The notes: generated from the letters alone by a model not told the origin. Shown: positions 27,317 through 36,335, numbered from the stretch's first letter. The stretch: DNA of 64,000 bases from Advenella alkanexedens (GCF_019132845.1 NZ_JAHSPR010000006.1:95743-159742); one strand, 5' to 3'. Program-made: numbers and translations.

Positions 27317-27337
27317 CGGACATCATGTCCGTTTTTT
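27317..27337 (+). terminator. Terminator downstream of the IS relic
   Basis: The stem CGGACAT/ATGTCCG is followed by six T residues. Its position suggests it was the original panD terminator before the element entered, or that it ends convergent transcripts here. Confidence 0.55.
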
Positions 27338-27411
27338 ATCCTGCAAGACGGCTGTACAGATTATCCAAACTTAAATTAAAAAGGCTATTTATTTTATAAT
27401 ATTTAAGTTTT

Positions 27412-28371
27412 TCAGGGAACAAAAGCGAAACGGGTCAAGTGAAAGAAAACCGGTGCGGCAAACACAACGGAATCCAGCCTGTCAAGCACCCCCCCATGCC
27501 CTGAAATCAGATAACCCCAGTCTTTGGTACCTATACTTCTTTTAATGGCAGACAGGGAAAGGCCGCCCAGAAAACCGCAGGCCACAATAATGAATGACAG
27601 GAACGCGGCCTGCAAGAGGGTGAACGGTGTTATCCACCACAACGCGGTACCGGCCGCAATGGCCAAAAACCCGCCTCCCATAAGACCTTCAACGGTTTTT
27701 GAAGGGCTGACATTGGGTGCAACTCTGGTTTTACCAAACAGTTTGCCAACAATGTATTGGAAAATATCACTTAATTGAACCACCAGCAAAAGGTACATTA
27801 ACAATAGCAGATTTTGCCCCTCATAACCGGGAATCGGCAAAAGCATTAAGGCCGGTGCATAGCTTAAGCAATAAACCGTCAGCATCAGCCCCCACTGGAT
27901 TTTGGCAACACGGGAAATAAAGGCATCGGTGTCACCGGACAAGGCCGTAACGGCCGGCAACAGCAAAAAACCATAAACGGGTAAACACATCACAAAAAGC
28001 CCGTACCAGTCTGCACCAATCAGCCAGTATTGCAGGGGAATGGCAATATAAAAACAGATACACAACGCCCAGTGATCACCTTTGCGGGTGGGCGTCAGGG
28101 TAATGAACTCACGCAGCGCGAAAAATGACAGCAAGGCATACAGCACCAGGGTGGCCACTTTTCCAATAACAAAGCAGCCAACCAGGACAGCAACCATGAT
28201 CCACCATGCCCTGATCCGGTCATTCAAATTGCGTATGACTTCAGTATTGTTTTTCCGGGCCAGGTATTGCCCGATACTACTGGCCACGACGAGTAACAAA
28301 ATAAGCCCAGCCAAAATCCACCAGAATTTAATGGGGGCCTGGGTAATTACGGTTGAAATGAAACTGTCCAA
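27412..28371 (-). CDS. CdsA/YnbB-like phosphatidate cytidylyltransferase
   Basis: A 319-residue inner-membrane enzyme with about eight membrane segments. It carries the full CDP-diglyceride synthase signature near the C-terminus (SAIKRSIGTKDWG then GHGGVLDRLDS), so it should make CDP-diacylglycerol from CTP and phosphatidate. It resembles E. coli YnbB more than the housekeeping CdsA by context: it is the last gene of a three-gene unit with an acyltransferase and a CDP-alcohol phosphatidyltransferase. Confidence 0.88.
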   Translation of the reverse strand: MDSFISTVITQAPIKFWWILAGLILLLVVASSIGQYLARKNNTEVIRNLNDRIRAWWIMVAVLVGCFVIGKVATLVLYALLSFFALREFITLTPTRKGDHWALCICFYIAIPLQYWLIGADWYGLFVMCLPVYGFLLLPAVTALSGDTDAFISRVAKIQWGLMLTVYCLSYAPALMLLPIPGYEGQNLLLLMYLLLVVQLSDIFQYIVGKLFGKTRVAPNVSPSKTVEGLMGGGFLAIAAGTALWWITPFTLLQAAFLSFIIVACGFLGGLSLSAIKRSIGTKDWGYLISGHGGVLDRLDSVVFAAPVFFHLTRFAFVP

Positions 28372-28394
28372 TTTACTTGCTCCTGATGCCGGGT

Positions 28395-29006
28395 TCAGTC
28401 CATTGTTATTTCAGTGGGCGCCAAGGCAATGACCGCCTCCCTGGCTCTTTGCAGGAAGGCCGCTTTACCTTCGTTTTCTATGGCTTCAAGTGCCGCGCCA
28501 TATGTAACCGTACATGCCAGGGGAACCGGAATCAGACTTCCCTTTGGCAGACAGCGCCGAGTATTATCCAGATAAACAGGAATCAGCTCCACCGTCTTGA
28601 ACTTTTGGGACAAATAATAAAGCCCGGACTTGAACGGGGCCGGCAAAGGCAAAAAATGACGAGTACCTTCCGGAAAGATAATCAGGGAATCGCCGTTTTC
28701 CAGTGCCTCGTATAAAGGTGCCAAAGGGTCGCCCGACTGTTTATCACGGGAAATAAACACGACATTTAAGCCCTGCGTGGCAATATGCCGTCGAGCACCA
28801 GCTTTGTCCCAATAGTCACGGGCGGCTACCGGACGCGTGGTTTTACGTAATTCAGCCGGTAAGGAAGACCAGATGGCCAGGGTGTCCAGGTGACTGGTGT
28901 GGTTGGCAAAATATATACGCTGCCGGTTTTGCGGCTGGCTTGCCTGCCAGCGTGGCAAAGCGCCAATCAGAAAACGGGTGGTGAATGAAAGCAAAGAAGA
29001 TATCAT
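28395..29006 (-). CDS. PlsC-like lysophospholipid acyltransferase
   Basis: A 203-residue membrane-associated acyltransferase. It has the HX4D motif (NHTSHLD) and the FPEGTR motif that define the PlsC family, which turns lysophosphatidate into phosphatidate. It is shorter than housekeeping PlsC and sits inside a lipid cassette. Its first 4 bases overlap the end of the upstream CDP-alcohol transferase gene, and cdsA-like follows after 23 bases. Confidence 0.88.
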   Translation of the reverse strand: MISSLLSFTTRFLIGALPRWQASQPQNRQRIYFANHTSHLDTLAIWSSLPAELRKTTRPVAARDYWDKAGARRHIATQGLNVVFISRDKQSGDPLAPLYEALENGDSLIIFPEGTRHFLPLPAPFKSGLYYLSQKFKTVELIPVYLDNTRRCLPKGSLIPVPLACTVTYGAALEAIENEGKAAFLQRAREAVIALAPTEITMD

Positions 29007-29665
29007 GCCTGGCTCCTGCGATTTTCCAGTTCAGCGGCGATATCTTTGGTGCGGGTATAGCAGGTAATGAACGAGCCCACGGCAATAACACCGCTGGCCA
29101 GTATCAGGCAGTATTGTGTAGACCAAAAGTGATATTCAATGGCCCCCAACAGACAGGCTGCAGTCAAGACAGCCATTCTGTGCTGTTTGGCCATGGGACC
29201 GCGAAAACTTTGCGGTAAACCCAGGCTGCCACCAAAAACACGGATATAAGCCGTTAAGGCTGACAGCAAGGCGCCCAACCAGCCTAACCATGAAATATGG
29301 ATGGCATAGCCCAGAGACACAATCAGTAAGGTATCAGCGACCCGGTCGGGGAATTCATTGAATATTTCCCCGGTTGCTGTTTTTTTACCCCCTTCAAGCG
29401 CCACCATTCCGTCCAACAAATTGCACATTAACCGTAGCTGTATGCCCACTGCGCATAAGACCAATCCGTATATACCCGGCCAAAAAAGTAAAGCCAGGGC
29501 ACCGATGGCGGCAAATAAAATGCTGAGGCAGGAAATCTGGTTAGGTGTGGGAAACGACTTCCTGGCCAGAAAAGAGACAAGGCCAATGACCAGACGGTTG
29601 TGACGACTGGCAATAGGCCGGCGGTTTTCTGCCGCATCGGCTTGTAATGATGAATGTTTATCCAT
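29003..29665 (-). CDS. CDP-alcohol phosphatidyltransferase (YnbA-like)
   Basis: A 220-residue inner-membrane enzyme with about six membrane segments that transfers a phosphatidyl group from CDP-diacylglycerol to an unknown alcohol. The family motif is DGMVALEGGKKTATG followed by EIFNEFPDRVAD: the first and last Asp are present, but the usual third Asp is Asn and the Arg after DGxxA is Leu, as in the YnbA subgroup rather than in PgsA or PssA. It is the first gene of the cassette. Confidence 0.85.
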   Translation of the reverse strand: MDKHSSLQADAAENRRPIASRHNRLVIGLVSFLARKSFPTPNQISCLSILFAAIGALALLFWPGIYGLVLCAVGIQLRLMCNLLDGMVALEGGKKTATGEIFNEFPDRVADTLLIVSLGYAIHISWLGWLGALLSALTAYIRVFGGSLGLPQSFRGPMAKQHRMAVLTAACLLGAIEYHFWSTQYCLILASGVIAVGSFITCYTRTKDIAAELENRRSQA

Positions 29666-30264
29666 GACTTAACCCATAATAGTTTTAAAAATTATCATCC
29701 CAAGCAATCGTTAAAGCAACTGCCAAATAGAGCAATAGCATGATATCTTTGCACAAACCCGAAAAAATTCTCACATTATCAACGCCCCATCCCTGTTTAA
29801 TCTCCCGCCGGGAAAAAACAATCCGTGCGTGATAACCCTCTGGGGAAACATCTACGCCCGGAACGGAACTTGACGATGATTCACCCCTCCCTCATGAGAG
29901 AAAACCGTTTAAAACACACCCTGGCAGTGTTTTTAAAAAAGTCATAAAATCATTAAAAATCAATAACCTAAGCCATTATTCAAAATAACTTGCTTGATTT
30001 TCAAAAATGAGATATACTTGGCTAAATCGCCAAATAATAAGTCAATAAAACCAAGCACTTATGGCGATTTGTTATATAACTATATTAAAAACCGGCAATC
30101 TCTCCATTCGAGCTTGCAAAAAAAACCGGCAATCATAAAACTGCAATAAAAACAGGTTACTCTATAAGCGCTGCCCTGTTTTGCAGTAAAAAATCGAGAG
30201 CAAATCCGAGACGTTTGCTCACACCAAAGCATTATCAACAATTATTTTTATAAAGAGAAAAAAT
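29666..30264. other. 599-base intergenic region with hairpins and repeats
   Basis: No credible gene is seen here apart from the small ORF that starts at 30265. A hairpin with AAAACAC/GTGTTTTT arms (29911-29934) followed by A/T-rich DNA could be a terminator. Inverted repeats lie at 30024-30070. The string AAAAACCGGCAATC occurs twice (from 30089 and from about 30122). The right half is very AT-rich. Confidence 0.6.
30024..30070. repeat. Imperfect inverted repeat upstream of the small ORF
   Basis: AAATCGCC and ATAAGT on the left arm pair with ACTTAT and GGCGATTT on the right arm, giving 14 pairs with a five-base bulge on one side. It could be an operator or an RNA hairpin in a leader. Confidence 0.5.
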
Positions 30265-30426
30265 ATGAAACTATTAACCAGACTTCGTGAGGAATTTTCT
30301 ACTCACAACGCAAACGAAAGCAAAAACAACGCTGAAAAAAATACCCAGCACAGTTACCAGCGCGTCAATAATGGCATGCCTTTTCTGGCATCCAATCGCC
30401 TGTCCAAATCAAAAACCCTGAATTAA
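30265..30426 (+). CDS. Hypothetical small protein (53 aa)
   Basis: ATG to TAA, 53 residues, with AAAGAG just upstream and a strong hairpin terminator 50 bases downstream. The protein starts MKLLTRLREEF, then a very Asn/Lys/Glu-rich middle, then QRVNNGMPFLASNRLSKS near the end. It is hydrophilic, basic, and has no membrane segment or signal. An isolated gene with its own AT-rich leader and terminator suggests real expression. No family is recognised. Confidence 0.55.
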   Translation: MKLLTRLREEFSTHNANESKNNAEKNTQHSYQRVNNGMPFLASNRLSKSKTLN

Positions 30427-30478
30427 CCTGAACTTAACATCAGGTGTGCCACCCAAGGCCACCTGTGACTGTCAAATA

Positions 30479-30512
30479 AAAGAGGCATGCATTGGCATGC
30501 CTCTTTGCTTTT
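30479..30512. terminator. Bidirectional terminator between the small ORF and tenA
   Basis: A perfect 12-bp stem (AAAGAGGCATGC/GCATGCCTCTTT) with a four-base loop and T-rich flank on both strands. It serves the small ORF on the plus strand and the thiamine operon on the minus strand. Confidence 0.85.
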
Positions 30513-30549
30513 GTGGGTTTGACTCACCTATCCGTACGTTCAGGCACAC

Positions 30550-31212
30550 TTACACCAAACACTTTAAGCCCATGTCCCAAAAAGCGACCTCCATGCGGGT
30601 TGCCGTGCCAAAGGTTTTTTTAACCCGATCCAACCAGACATCAGGCAAGTCGGCACATAAACGCTCCAACACTTCTTTTTCCGTTTTAATGGCATCCTGA
30701 AACGCCTGTCCTGCATACATCTCTATCCAGTTACGGTAAGGGTTGCCTTCCAGTTTGGTAAACGGCTGCTGCATCAGCCAGGTACCAATTTCGGCGTAGC
30801 CCATCATGCAAGGGGCCAATGCCGCATGCAATTCAGCCAGGTCGCCACTTAAGCCACGATCCAGCACAAAGCGCGTATACGCCACACAGGCCGAGGATTC
30901 TTTTTCCTGCAGCAACTGTTCTTCACTAATGCCCCACTGCCGGCAATAATCAATATGCAGCCCTATTTCCAGGTCAAGCAGGGCGTTAATGCCCGCCTGC
31001 CCGTAACGCATGTCTGCAAAGTTGTCGCTTTTGTATACGGCCAGCGCCCAGGCACGGGTAAACTGGATCAGGAACAGGTAGTCCTGTTTAAGGTAATGCC
31101 TGAAACTTTCAGCCGGCAAGGTTCCCGCCCCCAGCTGGCGCACAAACTCATGCCGGGTATAGGCTTGCCAGTCTTGGGCACAAGATTGCTTTAACTGCTC
31201 AAAAAAAGACAT
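30550..31212 (-). CDS. tenA: Aminopyrimidine aminohydrolase (thiaminase II)
   Basis: Hydrolyses aminopyrimidine breakdown products of thiamine to the HMP precursor for salvage. It has 220 residues. The active site matches Bacillus TenA: Asp44 (QDYLFL), nucleophile Cys135 (APCMMGYAEIG) and Glu208 (RMEVAFWDMG). The ATG at 31212 is preferred over a TTG two codons upstream. It is the last gene of the TPP-riboswitch-controlled unit with a pyrimidine ABC importer. Confidence 0.94.
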   Translation of the reverse strand: MSFFEQLKQSCAQDWQAYTRHEFVRQLGAGTLPAESFRHYLKQDYLFLIQFTRAWALAVYKSDNFADMRYGQAGINALLDLEIGLHIDYCRQWGISEEQLLQEKESSACVAYTRFVLDRGLSGDLAELHAALAPCMMGYAEIGTWLMQQPFTKLEGNPYRNWIEMYAGQAFQDAIKTEKEVLERLCADLPDVWLDRVKKTFGTATRMEVAFWDMGLKCLV

Positions 31213-31281
31213 TTCCAAAAACTCCCGTTATCTAACAAAATAAAGTTTATTACCAAGCAAGACTATAAAAAATCAAAACCG

Positions 31282-32238
31282 TCAGGGCTCAATCGCATAA
31301 TCAGCCAGCGTAGGCACCTGGTTTTTAATCAGGCCCTGCTCTTGCATGAAGCGGGCAAAGGTCTCATAACGCCGCTGGCCAAGTGCGCCAGGCTGCAAGG
31401 CAAAACGGGGCAAGGTATCTTTCCAGGCCCGGCGGTTAAGTTCATTATCCAATTCCTTTGACTTATAGTCTTTGAAAACCGTCCAGGCCTCATCAGGATG
31501 GTTCACGATATACTGCACCGCTTTTTCCAAAGCCACATTAAAACGGCGGTATTTTTCATGGTCACGATCTTTGTTGTTAACCACCATAATCAACTCATCG
31601 TAAGCAGGAACACCCTCTTCTTCGACATAAAACGCATGACCGGGATGATTTTCAATATCAAGCTGGTTCAGCTCGAAATTCCGGAACGCGCCCACCACGG
31701 CATCCACCTTGCCGGTAATCAAAGAGGGAGACAGTGACCAGTTCACATTGACCAGTTCCACATCATCAAAAGTCAGGCCTTTTTCCTTGAGCATGACTTT
31801 TAACAGAATGTCCTCAAAGCCCCCTACTGAAAACCCCACTTTCTTGCCTTTCAGGTCGGCAATCGAGTTGATATTGCTGCTTTTAAGGGTCACCAGGGTA
31901 TTCAGGGGCGTGGCAATCAGTGTGGCCACTCGTGTCAGGGGCAGACCTTCATCAATTTGCATATGCAACTGGGGCTGGTAAGTAACCGCCATATCCGCCT
32001 TGCCAGCCGCCACCAGCTTGGGGGGCATGGATGGGTCTGCCGGTTCCTGGATATCAACTTCCAGACCCTGTTCGGCAAAATAACCCTTCTTTTCAGCAAT
32101 CACGATGGGTGCATGGTCGGGGTTCACAAACCAGTCCAGCAATAACGTGACCTTATCTTCAGCCAATGCCTGCGCACTGACCAGCAGGCTTAAGGCACAT
32201 GCGGCCAGCCATTTTTTTCCTGCAATTGAATTTTTCAT
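31282..32238 (-). CDS. thiY: ABC transporter substrate-binding protein, thiamine-pyrimidine type
   Basis: A 318-residue periplasmic binding protein of the NMT1/THI5-like family. The ATG at 32238 (MKNSIAGKK) has AGGA upstream and gives a signal peptide ending near SAQALAE. DWFVNPDHAPIVIA and the GKKVGFSVGGFED segment are family hallmarks. With the TPP riboswitch and TenA, the ligand is most likely N-formyl-4-amino-5-aminomethyl-2-methylpyrimidine or HMP, as for ThiY. The symbol is given on context. Confidence 0.88.
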   Translation of the reverse strand: MKNSIAGKKWLAACALSLLVSAQALAEDKVTLLLDWFVNPDHAPIVIAEKKGYFAEQGLEVDIQEPADPSMPPKLVAAGKADMAVTYQPQLHMQIDEGLPLTRVATLIATPLNTLVTLKSSNINSIADLKGKKVGFSVGGFEDILLKVMLKEKGLTFDDVELVNVNWSLSPSLITGKVDAVVGAFRNFELNQLDIENHPGHAFYVEEEGVPAYDELIMVVNNKDRDHEKYRRFNVALEKAVQYIVNHPDEAWTVFKDYKSKELDNELNRRAWKDTLPRFALQPGALGQRRYETFARFMQEQGLIKNQVPTLADYAIEP

Positions 32239-32302
32239 ATTTTCCTGATCTCCCTGATCTTGCTCATTAATCTTTCCAACCATTGATGAAAACCAAAATA
32301 AA

Positions 32303-33055
32303 TTATGTCGTCCAGTAAATCAATTTCCGTAATAGGTAATCCACACTGAAATACAGCAATAATGCCAAACAGGCCAGCACAATCAGCGAAGCAAACACGG
32401 TATCGACCTGCATGCGGGCATTGGCATGCAGCATGAGATAACCCAGGCCACTGCTGGAGCCCACCCATTCGCCAATGACCGCTCCGATGGGCGCAACTGT
32501 TGCGGCCACCCGCAGGCCCGATGCCAATGACGGCAGGGCGGCTGGCAAACGGATTTGCCACAATACCTGCGCGGGACTGGCCCCCATGGTTTGCGCCAAT
32601 TGCAGCCAGTCACGGGACGTGCGCTGCAGGCCGTCGTAACAGGCCGATGTCACCGGAAAAAAAATCACCAGGGCAGCCATCACCACTTTGGAGGCCATGC
32701 CATAGCCCAACCAGATCATTAAAATGGGTGCAAGGGCAAAAACGGGAATGGCCTGGCTGACAATAAGCACCGGCAATAACCATGTCCTGAATGAACGGGA
32801 CCATTGCAACAGCATGGCACTGGCAAAGCCCAGCAGGCAGCCCAGCCCCATGCCCATGATGATTTCCGCCATGGTTACCAAAGCATGCTCGCCAATCAGG
32901 GAGCGCTGTTCCCACAGGGCATTCAAGACCCGAAGCGGGCCCGGCAAAATAAAATGCGGCGCGTTGCTCAGCCATACAATGGCCTGCCACAAAGCCAGCA
33001 AACCGGCGATAATCAGCAACAGGCGCAAGCCGGGTGAAGTTTTGTGAATATTCAT
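32303..33055 (-). CDS. thiX: ABC transporter permease, thiamine-pyrimidine type
   Basis: A 250-residue inner-membrane permease of the SsuC/TauC-type family with about six membrane segments and the coupling loop EGLQRT/MGASPAQVLWQIRLP in the usual place. It overlaps the ATPase gene by 4 bases and is followed by the binding-protein gene. It works with ThiY and ThiZ. Confidence 0.87.
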   Translation of the reverse strand: MNIHKTSPGLRLLLIIAGLLALWQAIVWLSNAPHFILPGPLRVLNALWEQRSLIGEHALVTMAEIIMGMGLGCLLGFASAMLLQWSRSFRTWLLPVLIVSQAIPVFALAPILMIWLGYGMASKVVMAALVIFFPVTSACYDGLQRTSRDWLQLAQTMGASPAQVLWQIRLPAALPSLASGLRVAATVAPIGAVIGEWVGSSSGLGYLMLHANARMQVDTVFASLIVLACLALLLYFSVDYLLRKLIYWTT

Positions 33056-33801
33056 GGTACCGGTGTCTCCTGGTCTTTTTGCAGATAAGCCAGTAATTGC
33101 CCCTGCCAGGATAAAATTTGCGCATTATCCAGGCCACGCGGTGCCGGTGTATCAATGGCAAACATCATTTTCAATACCACCGGCCGTTCTGTCATGACCC
33201 AGACCTGCCCGCTTAAACGTAAAGCCTCAAGCGGATCATGGGTAATCAACAGCACGGTTTTACCCTGCAACAGGGTAGCCGCAAGGTCTTGCAATTGAAG
33301 CCGGGTAATTGCATCCAGCGCCGAGAAAGGTTCATCCATTAACACCACGGGCTTGTCTTCCATCAAGGTCCGGGCCAGTGCCACACGCTGGCGCTGGCCT
33401 CCCGATAAATGCTCGGGCATGCTTTGTGCCATGGCACCCAGGCCAACCCGTTCAAGCATGGCCTTGGCACGCACCTGATCTGGCACTGACACCTGCTTGC
33501 GCAAGCGTGCACCCAGCAACACATTTTGCTGTACCGTGAGCCAGGGCAACAAGGCATCGCGCTGACCCATCCAGGCCACCCTGCCCTGCAAGGGTTGTCC
33601 ATCACTGGCATTAATATGACCGCTCAGTGCCGTGCCGCTTAATAGGCCGGCAATGCTTTGCAGCAGGCTGCTTTTGCCCACGCCCGAACGACCCAGAATA
33701 CTATGCCAGCAAGCCCCCTTGAAATGCGCATTCAATTGGCTGAACAGCGGTTTGCCTGCATAGCCCAGGCCAATATCGTGCAGGCTGATTCCGGGTGACA
33801 T
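33052..33801 (-). CDS. thiZ: ABC transporter ATPase, thiamine-pyrimidine type
   Basis: A 249-residue ATP-binding protein: Walker A GRSGVGKSS, Q-loop region WMGQRD, signature LSGGQRQR, Walker B VVLMDEP and switch His in ITHDPL. It is the first gene after the TPP riboswitch. GGAG lies somewhat far from the ATG. It energises the ThiXY importer. Confidence 0.9.
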   Translation of the reverse strand: MSPGISLHDIGLGYAGKPLFSQLNAHFKGACWHSILGRSGVGKSSLLQSIAGLLSGTALSGHINASDGQPLQGRVAWMGQRDALLPWLTVQQNVLLGARLRKQVSVPDQVRAKAMLERVGLGAMAQSMPEHLSGGQRQRVALARTLMEDKPVVLMDEPFSALDAITRLQLQDLAATLLQGKTVLLITHDPLEALRLSGQVWVMTERPVVLKMMFAIDTPAPRGLDNAQILSWQGQLLAYLQKDQETPVP

Positions 33802-33911
33802 GAATGGAAGGGACTCCTTTTGTATGGCAATTAATAATTGTTCTGATCAATGCGCACGGGACAAAAGAAGAAGATAAAGGCCACACCGGCCCGAACAGGT
33901 CTGTAGCCGGC

Positions 33912-33996
33912 ATCTTATTTCCTCCGCCAGTACGAACTGGATCAGGTTCACGGGTGTTTTCTCAGCCTTGCCATCATTAACAAGGCACCCCGACAA
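33912..33996 (-). promoter_or_regulatory. TPP riboswitch
   Basis: Read on the minus strand: GGGGTGCC, then CTGAGA, then ACCCGTGAACCTGATC and a CCAGTTCGTACTGGCGGAGG end, the conserved order of the THI element. It lies about 110 bases before thiZ and should turn the importer/tenA unit down when thiamine pyrophosphate is plentiful. The expression platform is not clear. Confidence 0.95.
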
Positions 33997-34038
33997 GATG
34001 CTTGGCAGTCTAGCGTATTATAAGGAAACTGTCCAATC

Positions 34039-35235
34039 TCACGTTACACAGTATGGGTCGCGAATCAGGGCCAGGGTTTGCTGCGCAATCACCCGCTCTT
34101 CATTGGTGGGAATAATATAAACGCCAATTTTGCTTTCAGGGGTACTGATGCAGGCCTGGTTGCTTTCATTAAGAACCGGGTCAATGCTGACCCCCAGCCA
34201 GGCCAAATGCTGGCATACATCACGACGAACCAGCGCGCTGTTTTCCCCAATGCCGGCAGTAAACACCAGCGCGTCCAGCCCCTGGATGGCAGTCAGCAAT
34301 CCGGTAATGCCTTTGGCAATATGGTAAGTAAAATAGGACAGGGCCAGCCTGGCACGCGGATCAGGGTTGTCCTGCAAATCCCGTATATCTGAGCTGATGC
34401 CTGAAAGCCCCTTCAGGCCTGACTCTTTATACAGCAGGTGCTGGATTTCATCATGGGTCATACCCTGCTCCAGCATCCACAATACCACCCCTGCATCCAT
34501 CTGCCCGCAGCGGGTACTCATGGGCAAACCATCCAATGCGGTAAAGCCCATGGTTGACTCCTGACTGCGGCCATCTACCATGGCGCAGGCCGATGCACCC
34601 GAGCCCAGATGGGCCACCACCACCCTGCCGGCCACCACATCCGGGTAGTCCTGCCGCATTTTCCCGGCAATGTAATCGTAAGACAAACCATGAAAGCCGT
34701 AGCGGCGAATGCCTTCTTTATAATAAAACTGCGGCAAGGCAAAACGGTCTGCCACCTCGGGCTTGGAGCGGTGAAAAGCGGTATCAAAGCATGCCACCTG
34801 CCTGATATGCGGCCAGTTTTCGAAAATGACATGAACCGGCTCAAGGTTGTTGCGCTGGTGCAAGGGAGCCAGCGATACCAGGGCATCCAGCTTTTTCAGC
34901 ACCTCATCATCAACCATGACACTGTGATCGTAATCAGGCCCGCCATGCACGATACGGTGCCCCACGGCCAAGGGTTCTTTGGTTATGACCGTACCCAGCC
35001 AATCGCCAACCACCCGCTGGGAAAGCTGCAGGTTTTGTGCCTGTTCCGGCAGCAAGGCCTGTTCCACCAGCACTTTTTGATGCCTGTCCTTAACCTTGAA
35101 AGACGGCTGCCTGCCCCCAATGCCCGACACCTGCCCGCCAAAAGAAAACTCAAGCGTATTCATGCCATCGGTTTCATAAACATGGAACTTCAAACTTGAA
35201 CTTCCCGCATTCATGACTAAAATTGTATCTTGCAT
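34039..35235 (-). CDS. ackA: Acetate kinase
   Basis: Interconverts acetate + ATP and acetyl phosphate + ADP. It has 398 residues. Phosphate/nucleotide motifs include NAGSSSLKF at the N-terminus, HRIVHGG, AHLGSGAS, FTAGIGENS and the catalytic FDTAFH region. It lies 17 bases downstream of a phosphate acetyltransferase gene, forming a complete acetate-acetyl-CoA branch. Confidence 0.96.
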   Translation of the reverse strand: MQDTILVMNAGSSSLKFHVYETDGMNTLEFSFGGQVSGIGGRQPSFKVKDRHQKVLVEQALLPEQAQNLQLSQRVVGDWLGTVITKEPLAVGHRIVHGGPDYDHSVMVDDEVLKKLDALVSLAPLHQRNNLEPVHVIFENWPHIRQVACFDTAFHRSKPEVADRFALPQFYYKEGIRRYGFHGLSYDYIAGKMRQDYPDVVAGRVVVAHLGSGASACAMVDGRSQESTMGFTALDGLPMSTRCGQMDAGVVLWMLEQGMTHDEIQHLLYKESGLKGLSGISSDIRDLQDNPDPRARLALSYFTYHIAKGITGLLTAIQGLDALVFTAGIGENSALVRRDVCQHLAWLGVSIDPVLNESNQACISTPESKIGVYIIPTNEERVIAQQTLALIRDPYCVT

Positions 35236-35252
35236 ATATTCAACCCGCCTTT

Positions 35253-36191
35253 TTATTTGCCAATGGCCCTGTTTTTAACCAGGCTGTCAGCATACACCGC
35301 CGCAACCGCACAAGAAGCCAAACGGGTTCGCTCGCTGTCAGCCCGGCTGGTCAGGATAATAGGTACCCGCGCACCCAGCACGATACCGGCCGCATCGGCA
35401 CCTGACAAAAACGTTAAGTTCTTGACCAGCATATTGCCGGCTTCCAGATCGGGCACCACCAGAATCTGGGCATGTCCGGCCACCGGAGACTGGATGCCCT
35501 TGATGGCGGCCGCTTCAGGGCTGATGGCATTATCCATGGCCAACGGACCATCCAGGATACCGCCCTTGATTTGCCCGCGATCGGCCATTTTGCACAGGGC
35601 GGCGGCATCAATCGTGCTTTGCATTTTTTCATTGATTTGTTCGACAGCCGATAAAATCGCCACCCGTGGGGTATCCAGACCCAGTGCCAGATGCAGGTCA
35701 ATGGCATTGCGGATAATATCGGCCTTTTCACACAGGGTGGGAAAAATATTAATTGCGCCATCAGTAATGAAAAGCAGTTTGTCGTAACGGGGGACATCCA
35801 TGACAAACACATGGCTGATACGGCGTTCGGTACGCAAGCCACCGTTATAACACAGCACCGAATGCAGTAGCTCATCACTATGCAGGCTGCCTTTCATCAT
35901 CAGTGTTGCCCTGCCTGCCTGCACCTCGGCAACCGCGGCATCGGCCGAGGCATGGCTGTGTTCGGTATTAATAATTTGCAAACCGCCAATATCCAAATCA
36001 TGTTCCCGGGCAACCTGACGGATCCGCTCTTCGGGACCCACCAGAACGGGCGTAAACAGATTTAACTTGCCTGCCTGTACGGCACTGGACAATGAAACTT
36101 CATCACAGGGATGAACAACCACACAGACATGCTTTTCTTCAAGGCCGATGGCCGTATTGACCAATGCCTGAAAACGATCATTTTGACTCAT
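35253..36191 (-). CDS. Phosphate acetyl/butyryltransferase
   Basis: Interconverts acetyl phosphate and acetyl-CoA. At 312 residues it is the short catalytic-domain type (PTA_PTB family) without the DRTGG/N-terminal domain of long Pta. It has LMMKGSLHSDELL, DGAINIFPT, GGILDGPLAMDNA and LVVPDLEAGNML, typical of family members paired with acetate kinase. Butyryl-type specificity cannot be excluded. AGGAAA lies before the ATG. It is co-transcribed with ackA. Confidence 0.9.
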   Translation of the reverse strand: MSQNDRFQALVNTAIGLEEKHVCVVVHPCDEVSLSSAVQAGKLNLFTPVLVGPEERIRQVAREHDLDIGGLQIINTEHSHASADAAVAEVQAGRATLMMKGSLHSDELLHSVLCYNGGLRTERRISHVFVMDVPRYDKLLFITDGAINIFPTLCEKADIIRNAIDLHLALGLDTPRVAILSAVEQINEKMQSTIDAAALCKMADRGQIKGGILDGPLAMDNAISPEAAAIKGIQSPVAGHAQILVVPDLEAGNMLVKNLTFLSGADAAGIVLGARVPIILTSRADSERTRLASCAVAAVYADSLVKNRAIGK

Positions 36192-36335
36192 ACAAGATTT
36201 CCTTTACGCTTCCTGGCACACTAACCATGCCGGGCATCAACATCACACTTCAAAACACAATTTAGTTAATTATGAAACATTTTCATTACAATACCAATGA
36301 TTAAGGCATATACCTACTGATTTTTCACATTGAAC

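Noticed and set aside
29740..29832. 30-codon plus-strand ORF in the 29.7-30.3 kb gap
   Set aside because: There is no ribosome site and no support beyond chance length in an intergenic region.
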